From NCBI RefSeq assembly GCF_910592395.1, contig NC_088313.1, positions 11,074,937-11,138,936 of the forward strand: a DNA stretch of 64,000 bases, written 5' to 3'. Below the pieces are notes generated by a model. That model saw nothing but the letters and a program-made list of their open reading frames with translations, was not told the origin of the DNA and did not search any database. Source of the DNA: Lineus longissimus (taxonomy: Eukaryota; Nemertea; Pilidiophora; Heteronemertea; Lineidae). Of the stretch, positions 21,451 through 33,028 are shown in pieces (position 1 is the stretch's first letter; each line of letters starts with the position of its first letter). Made by a program: the position numbers and the translations under genes.

Positions 21451-24400
21451 TTTTTAGCTCAGCTGACAAAGTCAGCGGAGCTAGTCAAATAGCTATTCGA
21501 TTGGTGTCCATCCTTCCATCCATCCTGCCATCCTTCCATCTAGCCATCTGTAGACAAAGTTAAGAATTTTGTAATCATACAACCGAGGCACTTCAAATCT
21601 AGTCTTGCTTATTAACACCGCAGAAAATGTTGCTTACGGAAAAAAATTTGGGCGATTCGACTCAAATTCAGCTCCCCAGGGGGCAAAATGTGTAAATGAA
21701 AAAACAATTTTTTGACGCTCTATTCCAGCAGATAAAAGCTTGAAATAAAGTTGAAAAGGTCTTCATGATACAGAAGTTTTGATATAAAATCGATTAGTGT
21801 CGATTTATATCACCAGTTGGCGGTAGTGAGCAAAACTGTTATTTGACCCCGGATGATTCCGCTTTAAATTTCCCGCCGAGGTTACCTGGAGTACTATCAT
21901 CAAGAAAATGGCGGTGACCTTTTTATTTCTACCGGAGCGATGATTTTGTAAGTGACAAATTTTCTTTTTTAAGCCTTTACGGAAACGTATTTTGGTACGA
22001 AACTTCACACGTTTATAGAAAAGATCAACGAGAATGTGTTCAAATGCGCTCATAACGATGAGTTCAACGGAATTTGGTCAAAACAACCTTCGAATGGAGT
22101 CAACTTTCGTTGCGAAATTGAAGCGATGACCTCATTATTTATCGTAATTTATGCAGATCTAAGTCCAGCTGATGGGTGATGTTCTGATTTGTGTTCAAAC
22201 TATTGAAAACTTCGGAAATTAGTTCTATTAGTTCTACTATTCTGCAGGAGTATATTATAGCCATTGATGTTGACAGCTAAAAGCACGAAAACTTTGTTCA
22301 GGTTTCTCGTCCAATCAGTCACGTGACCTCTCCAACATTCGATAAATCGGATAATGCACTCTTTTCTTCCACGTTTTAGGCCAATCTTCGGCATGAACAC
22401 GAAATCTAATAAGCGCAGAACTTAAATCAGATGTTTCTCTCGCCTTGAAAACATTCCTGGGTAAAATCCATTGAGATTGGGCGAGTTGATCTACTTTTTC
22501 AGTGCTTAAAATATCTGCCGCTGAATTCTATAAATAGAAACTATTAACATCGCGGCAGTGTGGTTCCCATTGTGCGCCCTCCCACTTCACACCATGTAAG
22601 GAAGTTTTACGGAGAGGGAGGGTGTGCGGTAAGAAGAATGGCAAAAATGACGTCACGTTTTCCTGGCAATGCCTCTTGCCAGACCAGTCAAGCATTGGGA
22701 AAGTATCTTTAATTCAGACAACGTTAGAACTAGGAAAACGAATATGTTAATTTGCAAAATTAAAAGTAGATTTCACCACTAACCAGTCAAATCGGAATAC
22801 GACGGCGCAAAATGTTCTCGCTTTCCTCCTGCTAAAAAACCTTGTTCCCGCACTCCTATTTTAATTTATGCCAAGGAATATGATATGATCTGTTTTCACG
22901 TGTTTGTAATTAAATGGTGAGATCAATAGTAGTGTCCGTGTCAGATCCATCGTTCAACTAGTCTTCTCTCCCCAGGTGCCTCACACGGACCTTCACTTCA
23001 GGTCCCAACCCCATACTCAAGACCAACTCTTACGATATCGCCCTCAAAACAACCCTGGAGTCATGAATTCACAGGTGCTCCTGTGAAATCTCAGTTCTAG
23101 TTTATTTATCAAACTTTATCGAGTGTTATCGAATCGAATGAATGTGTCGATCGTCGGGGCGGATTGATATAATGTGGTCAGGTTGTGAGATCATGATCAT
23201 TAAGATGTGTGTTGTGTTATCATAACCGGAAAATAAGTTGAAGTTATTATTAGTACTACGATTCTTACATGAGTAAAAAGTAGACGTTTTAAGCAACACA
23301 ATAATGTTACTCCCATAAAAAAACTGTCAATTCTCCTTACCACTCACAGAAGCCAAGCCATTGCTGTTAAGTTATGCAGGGGCTTAATCAATTACCTGCA
23401 CTCCCTGTGGGGTGAATAACATTACCTTTTGAACAGCTGGCTGTAGGGGGATGATTGGAACAGCCGGTATACCTGCTGATCTGCTGAACCCAGGTTAATG
23501 TTATTTTCAATCCACGATTGCAGGTCACCTGATTTTCGAGATTTCGCGGGAAATGAAATTGTAAACAAACGCATGTGTGCAGTTCAAATGTAAACAAAAA
23601 TGTATTTTTGGTACTTTTGGTTGCTGGACTTGGGTTTTCCCGCAGTTAGGAGCTGGGGTCAAATTGGTGGTCTATTGTGCTGTTTTAGTCAGAGGTAGCC
23701 CTTGATTATGAAGGGATTTTCAAATTAAGGTGACCATGGTCTTTTTATGTGCTCAGCTCACCACAGCTTTCAATACTTGAGATGTATCTGAAGAGGCGCG
23801 CGGAACCTGACATAGCCTTACCAAGGAGCTGCTCACGGTGCTGAACTTCTGGCTTGCCTGTCGACTAAGTGCCTTTGTGGCCGAGACATTGCTACATGTA
23901 GGAGGAGCACACATTTTAAATTTATAGTAGTGATAGTACAGTTGGTTCGAGCCATTTGGAAGCCGACATGTGAAGGCCTATCTGGGTTCTCCTTCTTCTC
24001 CGTATAAAAAGGGGCATATTGCTGACTAAGGAACAAGGCATATTGACATTGCCTCATCATCTCTATGGGACCAATTGATATACTTTTATATGCACGCACA
24101 CATCATGCCATTTCAGAGTCCGAGTCTGTGGACAATTGGTTTGATTAATTTGTCTCTTCGATATTGCTCCTTTATTGCATTAGATTTTCATCGCAATTCA
24201 ATCTATTCAAGATATAGCCAATTTGAACCTGTCTGCGCCAAGGATAGATTGGTTCCAGATCGACTCACTAGGGATACGCAGTAGAGCACAATGTCATGAA
24301 AAACGACCCTTTGTATTGTAAATTCCAATCACCTGCAGGACAGGTCAATTTCTCTCAATGAAATTAATTTTGTTGACTCCTGTAATCTCTACCTTATTAA

Positions 24401-24822
24401 AAAAAAAAGACAGTGGTGTTAGTCCCAAACTGGTAATTTCTATTTACTTTGACCTCTGTTAAATCAGGATACCTCTCAATTACAGACATCATTTTGTATC
24501 CTTGTGCTGTACAACCCAGCCTGGACATACCACAGTTGTCCATGGAGAAGTCTCATCCCCTGACACTTCTTTTCTGTAAAGCTACCGATACAACATACTG
24601 AACTAGGGATATCTTCCGTTTCCTCCTGTAATATTTACATACCATGGCTGATTAGTTCAATCATATTTCATCCAGCTGGCAGCTCTGCATTGGAAATTTT
24701 AGTGGTATAACGTGTTCTCTTGACCTTCAAACAGTAGTATAAAGCCGATATTTACTACTTTATACCCTCAGTCCTTTGTTATAAGGTCATCCAGCTGAGC
24801 GCCAGGCCCTTGGGCCGCTTGT
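21451..24822 (+). mobile_element. Helentron-like element, family 2 copy 1
   Basis: 5' end TTTTTAGCTCAGCTGACAAA, a local hairpin (CAGCTGAC...GTCAGCGGAGCT), then a CATCCTTCCATC tract, and a 3' end CAGCTGAGC followed by stem-loop GGCCC-TT-GGGCC and GCTTGTTT near 24822. The layout is the same as family 1 with different sequences: terminal GCTCAGCTG pairs with CAGCTGAGC placed before the stem-loop. About 3.4 kb, non-coding as far as I can read, and near-identical to 54704-59144. Confidence 0.65.
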
Positions 24823-25580
24823 TTACAAAAGTTTTGATGTTTTTTTGTGCATTTATGTTTTACCTTACAACCAACATGAACAGCAAGCCATACAGGGTTG
24901 TATATCCTCTCACGGTTTTTGCATATCAGCACAGACTACTCATTGTTTTTGTAACATTAATATAATAATCGGGAATGTTGATAATAAATACCTTATTTTG
25001 ATGGTGTTTTTTTACAAAGTGATATTTTTTCTCATGTTTACAGGATGATGCAGTCTTTAATCTTCGAGTCATTCCGGTGGTCTCCACTGGCAAAGTGGTG
25101 TTGCTGTGCATGCTGTGGAACTGGTGACACAAAACCAATCAACCAGTCAGCCATGAGATTGACAGGATCGGGAAAGAAGACGCTGTATCTTAGCTGATTT
25201 GTGCTTCACGTTTTGGTCTTGTTTTACTGTATTATACAAGTTGATTGAATAAAGAAGCCTTGAAATTGAATAGGCATCTCTGAACTTTTATTTATTATAA
25301 TATAAAAATAATGCTTGCCTATTAAACCTAAACTCTTGAACATGTGACCTTTAACCCTTATACTAGTGGGTCGAGAGAGAGAGGGAAATGCCTCAGAAAA
25401 TAAATTATCCATGGCGCAGTTGGAGTCCTTTATGTTTAGTTGATCTGCCAGTGTAAAGACGTACTGCATCTGATCATTTGATACCAGGAAACCAAATTGT
25501 TTCTACATGAAAATTTCCCGCAACTTGCAACTGAAAGTCAAGCACCTTTTCAGAAGAGGTGAGGCAAGGGGTATGGTGAT
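24823..25580. other. Unclassified sequence
   Basis: Several AATAAA-like strings and short frames but no gene recognised. Confidence 0.3.
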
Positions 25581-25935
25581 GTAAGTGACGTCATCATGCC
25601 TCATGTCACAATCAAGTAAGAGACCGCATTGTCGCCTGAATGATATGAGACAAGAGGGTGATGTCACAATCAAGTAAGTTACCACATTGTAGCTTGATCG
25701 ATATAAGAGAAGAGCGTGCTGTATGAGACGTTATCATGCCTGATGTCACAGTCAAGTAAGACTTCGTTGTAGCCTGATTGATATAAGAGAAGCGGGTGAT
25801 GAAAGAGACAGCATCATGCCTCATGTCACAATCAAGTAAGAGACAACATTGTAGCCTGATTGATATGAGAGTAGAGGGGGTGATGTTAGAGACGGCATCA
25901 TGCCTCATGTCACCATCTAGAGACTGCATTGTAGC
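25580..25935. repeat. Imperfect tandem repeat, ~65-bp units
   Basis: CATGCCTCATGTCACAATC, AAGTAAGAGACCG-like and TAGCCTGATTGATATGAGA blocks recur about five times in the same order with indels. Confidence 0.7.
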
Positions 25936-26791
25936 CTTATGGGAGGGAATAGGGCAGTGTCACAAGAACTAATCTAAACTCAAGGTAATGAAGGAGAGAT
26001 TTGCACTGACATACTTTTGTGACCTTCTGCCCTACTTTAAAGACTGTTATACACAATTCCTAAAATACACTGCCATCTAGTAGCAGAACCACAGGAAGTG
26101 ATGCAGAGTGAGGCAGGTAGGTCAGCAACCTGCATTGTGTGTAGCGTGTAGAGTATTGAACAATAGCTATCACTGAAATTGATCCAAATAACTCTATTGT
26201 GCGTGGTGTTGGGCTAGTCTTGCCACAGAAAGTAGGGGAATTAATGGGTTTCATGTCAGTGAACATGATAAGTGATAATAATTGACCAATCAAATAATGA
26301 GGGCAATGCAACTGTCTGATGATGTTTGGGCCATGTGATGAGGAAGCTGGCTGAAGCCATGCATTGCATGCATTGGATTCTGACATAGACTTGATGAATT
26401 TAATCTAATTCAATTGTAGAGAGCCCCTGTAGTTGTTTCTATTCTAGGCTGGCTAGGCCTTATGAGTTTGGGCCAGAAATATGTAGGAGATGCCTTTGAC
26501 TTTGTGTTGCCCTAACCCACTATGATTTGCTTGGTTATGGTGGGGTTTTTTTTGAGTGGTTGTCAGTCACATTGACCCCAAGTCCTCAGGCCAAGTCAAT
26601 TTTAAACTGTAGGCCTACGCCTAGTTTTATTTGCATTGCCAGAGTGTAGGCCTGGGAGTCATGGGCCTTATGATTTAGTTGCAATGTTCAATTATTGCAT
26701 GATTTTTAAAAAAAGTCATGAAAGTGCAACATTCCAAACACCAATGCTGCAACAAACTAAATACACATTTATCTTAATTGCAGGCTAGAAG

Positions 26792-27573
26792 ATGGACTCA
26801 AGTGTCCACAGTGATGACACCACACTGCCACCATCAATCGTCCATATTGATGACACCACACTGCCACCATCAAGTGTCCACAGTGATGATACCACATTGC
26901 CACATCATCACCAATCGGGATTGACCGTGGGATTCCACCGCCACCAATGACAAGTACCCCTAGGCCTGATGCACCACCAGTACCATCCGTAAGCCCTGCA
27001 TGCAGCGACATAATACCAGTCATGCCAGCTGAATCTGATTTTGAGTGCATTGATCCCTCATTGCTGGATGATGCTGGTGATCCTTTTTCATTGGATCATG
27101 AATCTCCTGTATTTCATGCTGTCTTACATGAAAAACACGAGATGCATGATTTATTCTCATTGAATCATGAATCTCCTGTATTTCATGCTGTCTCACATGA
27201 AAAACACGAGATGCATGATTCATTCTCATTGAATCATGAATCTCCTGTATTTCATGCTGTCTCACATGAAAAACACGAGATGCATGATTCATTCTCATTG
27301 GATCATGAATCCCCTGTATTTCATGGGGTGTTACATGATAAACACAGGATTCATGATTCCAATGAAAATCCAATGGGAGGATCTCCAGAGCATCCAGACA
27401 ATGATGGGACCATGTCACCAGAGTCTGATTGCCAGAAGTGCTACAAATGTCGATGTCCAATGTCTTGTCATGACAGGGAATGCTTGTCATGGATGACAAC
27501 CGTGATGTCAGAGGACATGATAGAGTTCGACTCATCAGAGGAGCTACAGTTCCAAATGGAAGTAATGGATTAG
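26792..27573 (+). pseudogene. Peptide-repeat, cysteine-rich protein (one frameshift)
   Basis: A splice-acceptor-like TTAATTGCAG ends at 26784, then an ATG at 26792 opens three copies of a 12-residue unit (SVHSDDTTLPPS type). One missing C near 26903, where CCACCATC would be expected, shifts the frame. The second frame continues (intact from 26947) with a proline-rich stretch, four copies of a 23-residue unit containing HESPVFHAVLHEKHEMH (about 27079-27354), and a C-terminus with CQKCYKCRCPMSCHDREC and an acidic end, stopping at 27573. I do not recognise the family. The cysteine cluster could bind zinc. It lies inside the P-like element, opposite the THAP gene. The single indel could be a true mutation or an assembly error. 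Confidence 0.45.
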
Positions 27574-27695
27574 TTTTAGGTAAAAAAATTACAAAACTAT
27601 TTTAATGCCAATGACATTAGTAGTATGTATTTTCAAGGATGATAGATACAGAAAAAGAGAAAGCATCAATACAGTTGTACTACTAGTATTTGCAC

Positions 27696-28208
27696 CAAAA
27701 AATCTGGAAATCTGAAGTGGTGCAATTTTTCACCATGCTCATCATCTTTGTTGTAACCACGACTGGTGCAGTGAGGTACACAGCAGTATCTGTGACTCTT
27801 GGGAGGTTGCTGAAGACAAGAATAATCCCCAGTTAATAACAATCTTAATAATTTTCGTCAAACTGTTAAGATTCTTGGCAAAACAAGCAATTGTGTGAAC
27901 TTACTTGTTCAAAGAAACATTTGATTACATGGTTTGTTTCTGTAATTTACGCCAAGAGTACTCAGTATTTCATTTAGCTCCTCTCAATTAAATGCATTTC
28001 AAAGAGATTGATATATACAATCAGTGCTTTTTGAAATGCATTATATATCTTGACAATATTATAAGTAAATAGTACAGATATAGTACTAGTAGTTTGGGTA
28101 GTATACTGCTCTATATTGACTGTATTACAAATGTACCTTCATAACATTTCCTGCTGGATTGGAATAGCTGTGATCTTGAGAGTTTGTTGATGTATTATCC
28201 ATATCCAT
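27696..28208 (-). CDS. THAP-domain protein, first two exons
   Basis: Exon 1 (28208-28137) runs from an ATG for 24 codons (MDMDNTSTNSQDHSYSNP...) and ends at AAG|GTACAT. Exon 2 (27809-27696) begins after TCTTGTCTTCAG and stays in frame: QPPKSHRYCCVPHCTSRGY, then EHGEKLHHFRFPDFL. CCVPxCxSRG...HxFRFP is the start of the THAP zinc-coordinating DNA-binding domain. The rest of the domain (the CH pair and AVPTIF-type motif) would need further exons to the left, which I could not identify, so the gene is incomplete or degraded. In P-type transposons this domain binds the element's own ends. The exon 2 donor (TTG|GTGCAA) is weak and uncertain. Confidence 0.6.
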
Positions 28209-28911
28209 TTCGGCAAACCTGGTTTATTCGTGGTCACTTGTTTGTAACGTTAGACAGCGGTTGTTCCAAACTGAAACATGATTGTATCATTTTGAGTGAA
28301 ACAGGTACTTTGTGAAAAGAATTACTATGCCATGGATGTATGTTGCATGTGATATGACGGCATTTGGATCTCATTTAATAATAAAACTTGAAATAGGCAA
28401 TGGACATCATTTTGTCTTGTTAATTTTTTAAATTGTGACTTGCCCAAACATTTTTCATGCAGACATGACAAATGTGGTCAGCCTCTCATGCCTCATGTGC
28501 TGTGATCCCGGGCTGTGATATCTGGCTATCATTATTCTCCCTGCAGGCCCATGGCCATGGGCCATGGCCAAAGAAAGAGTATCCTACATCATAGCTGCCT
28601 GCCATTGCATCATGATCATAAGGCTACATGTTTTCATTAAATACAATAATGGCATTATGTACACAGTACATAGCCTATAGTATATTAGCCATAGCCTACC
28701 ACCACACCACAGAAAATATACTCTAGTTTCGTCTTTCTAAGGTACCTTCCTTCATTAAGCCCAGGTTAGCCCGCGTACAACATACAGGGCAAACACCATC
28801 TGGAACATGATTGGATGGCGCCGGGCAAGGCAGGGGAGTATAATGAAGTTCATCGGTGTAATTGACACATTTCTCGACGGGTCGCGTAATTGATCAGATT
28901 GTCCATAGTCA

Positions 28912-29080
28912 AAAGGCCTTTTTACATGGTGCGGGTTCGAAACGGATCGAGGAAGGTTCGGATATTTTCTACACGCACAAATGAGCCTTTGGTCATTGTG
29001 GCCAGTTTCTATCAGCGTGCAAAAAATAAGCAAACCTTCCTCGATCCGGTTCGAACCCGCACCGTGCTAAAAGGCCTAAT
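28912..29080. repeat. Imperfect inverted repeat inside the pogo element
   Basis: AAAAGGCCTTTTTACATGG...GTTCGAAACGGATCGAGG at 28910-28965 is mirrored by CCTCGATCCGGTTCGAACCC...AAAAGGCC at 29037-29080. It is probably a small fold-back element near the 3' end of the transposon. Confidence 0.6.
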
Positions 29081-29233
29081 ATGACGAAACATGAAATGAA
29101 TATCCATTTGGTGATCAGGCCTATCGACTGATTCAGTTGAAGGAAAGTGTCATTATACGTACAGGATGGTTCAAAAAAATGTTCACCTTCGAATCGGAAA
29201 AATCCGTACCACCAATGCTGAGTCGCAATAAAT

Positions 29234-30560
29234 TCAGTCCATTTCTATTTCCTCCTCCAGAATGTTGACAAACTCAAGCCCAATTTCCTCCTCCTGCAGT
29301 GGTCCGGCGTCAATTGGGGCTGCCCTGAACAAGGCCGACTCGAATCCACTCTCAATTACTTGCGGAGGTACAGCTTCCCAAGCCTCACTCACGATATTAA
29401 CTACCTCACGCAGCCCAATACGTTCACAGGTCCCGTCATCTTGGGTGTTGTCATTTTCCCAGGCTTTCCATGTCTTCCGCAAATTGTTCTTAAAGGATTT
29501 CATCACAGCAACATCGAGGGGTTGTGCCAGAGACGTACAGCATGCCGGGATAAAATTGAGGATGCCTCCCAATTCTGTCACTCGGAGACCGAAATTCTCC
29601 GTGCGGTGCACTCTGTACCTATCCACGAGGAGAAGAAATTGATCGGTATCTTGTGTGGTGATGTATGGCTCGAATACTTCATCTAACCAATGATTGGCAG
29701 TCTCCTCCTTCATCCAACCTGTAGCGGAGGAGGTTATAATAATGTTTGCAGGCAAGTCCTCCTCTTGCAGGGCTGCCAGTTGTCGGACGAAACCAGTCCT
29801 CGGAAAAGTGATGTGCGCCTGTAACTTTACTCCCGTCGCGGTGATGGTAAGGGTCACCGTACAACCCAGCTTGGTGTTGGATCGTGACGTCCGCACGTCA
29901 ACCGACTTGGCTCCCCTGGCGTTGGCTGTATACAAAGGACGAGACTCGAACAGTGCAAGCGTCTGGTCCATATTGAAGAGGAATTGCAAGGCAATCTGAA
30001 ACTGATCGATAGTCTGCGTCGCGTCGTCGCGGAAGACCTGGACACGTTGGGCAGCGTCAGCCGGCAGAGTGCTGGTATTCTTATTCACTTTCCGGAGAGA
30101 GATCTTCTTTCTCTTCATGAATGCTTCTACCCATCCGGCGGAAGCGTGGAAAACGTGCTGTGTATGTCTGGACTCTATGAAGCCTTGTCTTTGTTCGTCC
30201 GGCAACTGATGCCACCAGTCTTCAAAAATCGTCGTAGCACTGGCTTGTATGTCCTGGATCGCGACAGGCAGCCTCCTCTCCCTCAGCCGCTGGTACCATT
30301 GGTAAACACGCTCCTCTACTACCGGCCATCGACCCACCAGTCGCTCTTTGACTGTCCTGTCCTTGCCACGACCTTCGCGCTCTTTCTCTTCCAGGTCTTC
30401 AAGGTTCCACTTTCTCAACGTTAAAACTGGGATCTTGTAATGTTCGGCAAACTCGTTCATGCTTTCGACTGTTCCATTCTTCAATAGCCTGTCTCAAGGT
30501 CCCGCAAGTACGCTATTTTCTCGGATACCGAATAGCTCCTTCGCCGTTTTCTCAAGGGTT
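29234..30560 (-). pseudogene. pogo/Tigger-like transposase, one frameshift near N-terminus
   Basis: The main frame (30484-29234, 416 codons) holds the end of the first helix-turn-helix (NGTVESMNEFAEHYKIPVLT), a CENPB-type domain (VYQWYQRLRERRLPVAIQDI), and a DDE domain with NMDQTLALFE, LLLVDRYRVHRT and SLAQPLDVAVMKSFK, giving three acidic catalytic positions. It ends in an acidic tail with a stop at 29234. Upstream, from an ATG at about 30562, the sequence MEQEEPLRKRRRSYSVSEK then IAYLRDLETG is the natural start of the DNA-binding domain but in another frame, shifted by one nucleotide near 30493. Otherwise the gene looks intact, so the insertion is young. Whether the shift is real or an assembly error is open. 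Confidence 0.8.
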
Positions 30561-31559
30561 CTTCTTGTTCCATATTGACTGTTTGTCTGTGGGCGAGTGA
30601 TCATCGGCGTTAGGCCTTTATAGGCCTAGGATGTCTAGACATGTTTTTAATAGAAGAAAGTGACAACGTGTGCCATAAAGCCATGAAATAACCGTATACA
30701 TCGCGTCTGGCAAAAGCAAGGCACAGGGCCTACTAAATTTTAAATTTTATAAAATTCAATTTTCTCTGTAGTGAATTAATTTCACTAATTAATTTGGGAC
30801 TCAATAAGAGGTAGGTCAATCCGATATCCACAGCAAGTTGTAGGTCTGGATGCTGAAATGGGGCTTTCTAAACGAGATATTAAAATGTTGAAGATTGTTT
30901 TTCTGGCACACTCTGTATGAATCAACCCATTTGCCGATTTTGGAATAAACCCTTGAATGAAACTGACATTTCCTTGGACATGTGCATTGACCGTCTCGTC
31001 GCGGCCGGTGCAAACGGCATGCAGTTCGGCCATTCACATTGGTCAGTGATGTTGAATAGAACTGAATGATCCATTGTAATGGTAACTTGGGGCTGAGGCC
31101 TAAATACCGGCATGAATATATGGAAGGTACCTTAGAAAGACGAAACTAGAGTATTATGCCAGGCCTACATGTACATTTTCATGATCAGTGGCAGAGCCAT
31201 GCAGCATACTTGATACTACATGTACAATGCAGATGTACACTACCACAACACAACACACACTGTCCATTGCTGTTGTGTTATTTATGACTGTGTTTATGGT
31301 GGCTTAACTCACATGGTATACATAAAGTAGCCCAATATCAACACTAAAACTTTACCTTTACTCAGTTTCCATTTCCTGGCATGTTTGTTGTGCCTGTTCA
31401 ATGAATTGATATCATTTTTCTCTCTTCATAATGCTCTTCCAAGTACATATTGTGTTATGGTCATTATATAGGCTGCTTCTATCTACGTCACTTCCTCCTA
31501 GTTACAGAACTGATAATAGGCGGCAGGTCAATTTTAGGAATTGTGTATAGCTAAAGAAG

Positions 31560-31870
31560 TCGTGTTTGGTATCGAACTAAAGATAATGAACAGTAGGTTT
31601 GTGCTAACCCATTTTCATTACCAACTGACCTACTTGGAGACGGTTACAGCGAAAGGTGTCATCCGTGTTGGATATCAAACTAAAAGTGTTAAGAGTAGGT
31701 TTACCCTGATATACTGTTATGACTCACTAAACAACTTGAACACCGTTAGAGGAAGGCAGTCGCGTTAATGGTATCAAACTAAAGGTATTGAAAGAGCAGT
31801 TTTGCGCTGGCCTGCTTAAACACAGTTGGAGCAAAGGCACTGAAGGTATTGAAGAGCGGATGTGACAAAA
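31560..31870. repeat. Diverged tandem repeat, ~110-bp units
   Basis: The block ATCAAACTAAAAGTGTTAAGAG and variants (TATCGAACTAAAG, TATCAAACTAAAGG) recurs three times together with GTAGGTTT and GTTAGAGG-like blocks. Confidence 0.45.
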
Positions 31871-32038
31871 GAACCCCTCAACTACTTCATTCACTGCAGT
31901 TCAAATAAAACCTTCACAACTGTCATCCACCCTAGGGGCCAAATTCATTAGACATGTATATTTTCTTGTCATTCATCTCATTCCTTGCTATTAAATTCCA
32001 TTAGCGTAGCTTTTCAGGCCGCCAGGCCTCTAGTTAGT

Positions 32039-32215
32039 TACTTGTTTTCGATGATATTTTCATGGTAGGTACTCTCACCAAGAATACATCACATATCCTA
32101 CAGGTTTTAGATTTGACCTCTGTGCTATGCATGTAGCATGTTGCTCAACCAGGATGAATTCCTAACCACAAAATATATCTATACGTTGAGCACAATGGCC
32201 CTTGGCCGTTTCGTT
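32039..32215 (+). mobile_element. Family 1 3' end fragment, copy E
   Basis: TTGTTTTCGATGATATTTTC through GGTTTTAGATTTGACCT, then ACGTTGAGCACAATGGCC, the stem-loop and GTTTCGTT. It closely follows the last 180 bp of copy B; the 5' portion is absent. Confidence 0.65.
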
Positions 32216-32462
32216 TTCCACATGCAGTAAAAAGGGCCATTTAGACGACTGGAAAAAGCCACATGCGATTGAATCCGAATGTGTTTCAAATATTTCCCGT
32301 CTAAATGCTAAATGATCCGGATCAGTGTGGTCACATCCGTATTAAAAAAAAACATCGATTGAGATGATTTTAATCTAGATGCATCAGGATCAAATGCGTC
32401 ATCTAAAACCAAACGGATTCATTTTACCATGCGTACTAATGTGTGTTTTGGTACTTGTGCTG

Positions 32463-33028
32463 TTTTTAGCTCAGCTGACAAAAGCTCTGTACACACTGCC
32501 AACATTTTCGATAACATCGCACCTGGACAACATGTTGGCCAACATGTTTCCCAAAATGTTGTCAGTGTGTACAGAGCTTAAGTCAGCGAGCTAGTAGAAT
32601 AGCTATTCAAGTTGTATCTGTCTGTCGGTCAGTCGGTCCACAGGGGCACATTCCGTAACCGTAAGCCTTATCAACCTCAATTCAGCATGTAAATTTAGTA
32701 TTACCCAAAGGCTACCTGTCACGAAAAATTTGTCGTGATTTGACTTACTTTCTGCGACCAAGGGCCCGTGAAGGATTTTAACTTATCTCAGGCAAGGATC
32801 ATTAGATGTTTTCGAAGTATGCAGTATAGTAGTTTTTTTTTTCTTAATCAATTTCCAATAAAAAAAGTTCAAATTTGTTCTCACTAGGGCGCGCTATCTG
32901 TCTTCAAAATTTTTTCACCGATTTAAATTGCCGCCTGATGACGTCACTCACCAGTGAGTCTCCACTTCGAAAATTCACTGGTCCTTACTTGAACGAACAC
33001 CGCAAAATTGATACAAAGAATACCACGT
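32463..33028 (+). mobile_element. Family 2 5' end with small MITE inserted
   Basis: TTTTTAGCTCAGCTGACAAA at 32463, interrupted at 32482-32579, resumes as AGTCAGCGAGCTAGTAGAAT and the CTGTCTGTCGGTCAGTCGG tract. The body differs considerably from copies at 21451 and 54704, so it is a separate subfamily. It is cut at 33028 by the hAT insertion, and I could not identify the continuation beyond 40258 with confidence. Confidence 0.5.
32482..32579. mobile_element. 98-bp palindromic MITE
   Basis: AAGCTCTGTACACACTG...CAACATTTT at the left and AAAATGTTG...CAGTGTGTACAGAGCTT at the right are inverted complements. It sits precisely inside the family 2 terminal hairpin, between CAGCTGACAA and GTCAGCG. Confidence 0.6.

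Larger units (their letters stand above)
28721..31151 (-). mobile_element. Full-length pogo-like transposon
   Basis: Terminal inverted repeats of about 30 bp (CTCTAGTTTCGTCTTTCTAA and onward) are perfectly matched at 28721 and 31151, with TA on both sides (28719-28720, 31152-31153). It encodes a transposase on the minus strand. Length (2431 bp), TA target and transposase type agree with the pogo/Tigger branch of Tc1/mariner, although the ends lack the usual CAGT start. Confidence 0.85.
26046..31551. mobile_element. P-like DNA transposon with THAP gene, pogo nested inside
   Basis: Left end GTTATACACAATTCCTAAAA and right end (reverse complement) GCTATACACAATTCCTAAAA match over 20 bp with one change. 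Similarity continues imperfectly for about 65 bp (CTGCC..CTA.TA.CAG, then AGGAAGTGA). Imperfect 8-bp flanks TAAAGACT / TAAAGAAG lie at 26038-26045 and 31552-31559. Inside are a THAP-domain gene start on the minus strand and a peptide-repeat frame on the plus strand. THAP plus long inverted repeats and 8-bp flanks point to a P-type element. I did not find P transposase catalytic exons, so the superfamily is inferred. A complete pogo element (28721-31151) is nested within. Confidence 0.55.

Noticed and set aside
27020-27535. Minus-strand frame opposite the peptide-repeat gene
   Set aside because: Shadow of the plus-strand repeats; the plus frame has coherent composition, an acceptor site and a cysteine cluster.
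29037-29060. GGTTCGAACCC string resembling a tRNA B-box
   Set aside because: It is one arm of an inverted repeat with the same string mirrored at 28928-28945, with no A-box or tRNA fold.
29262-30424. Plus-strand frames across the pogo transposase
   Set aside because: Antisense shadows of a clear minus-strand DDE transposase.
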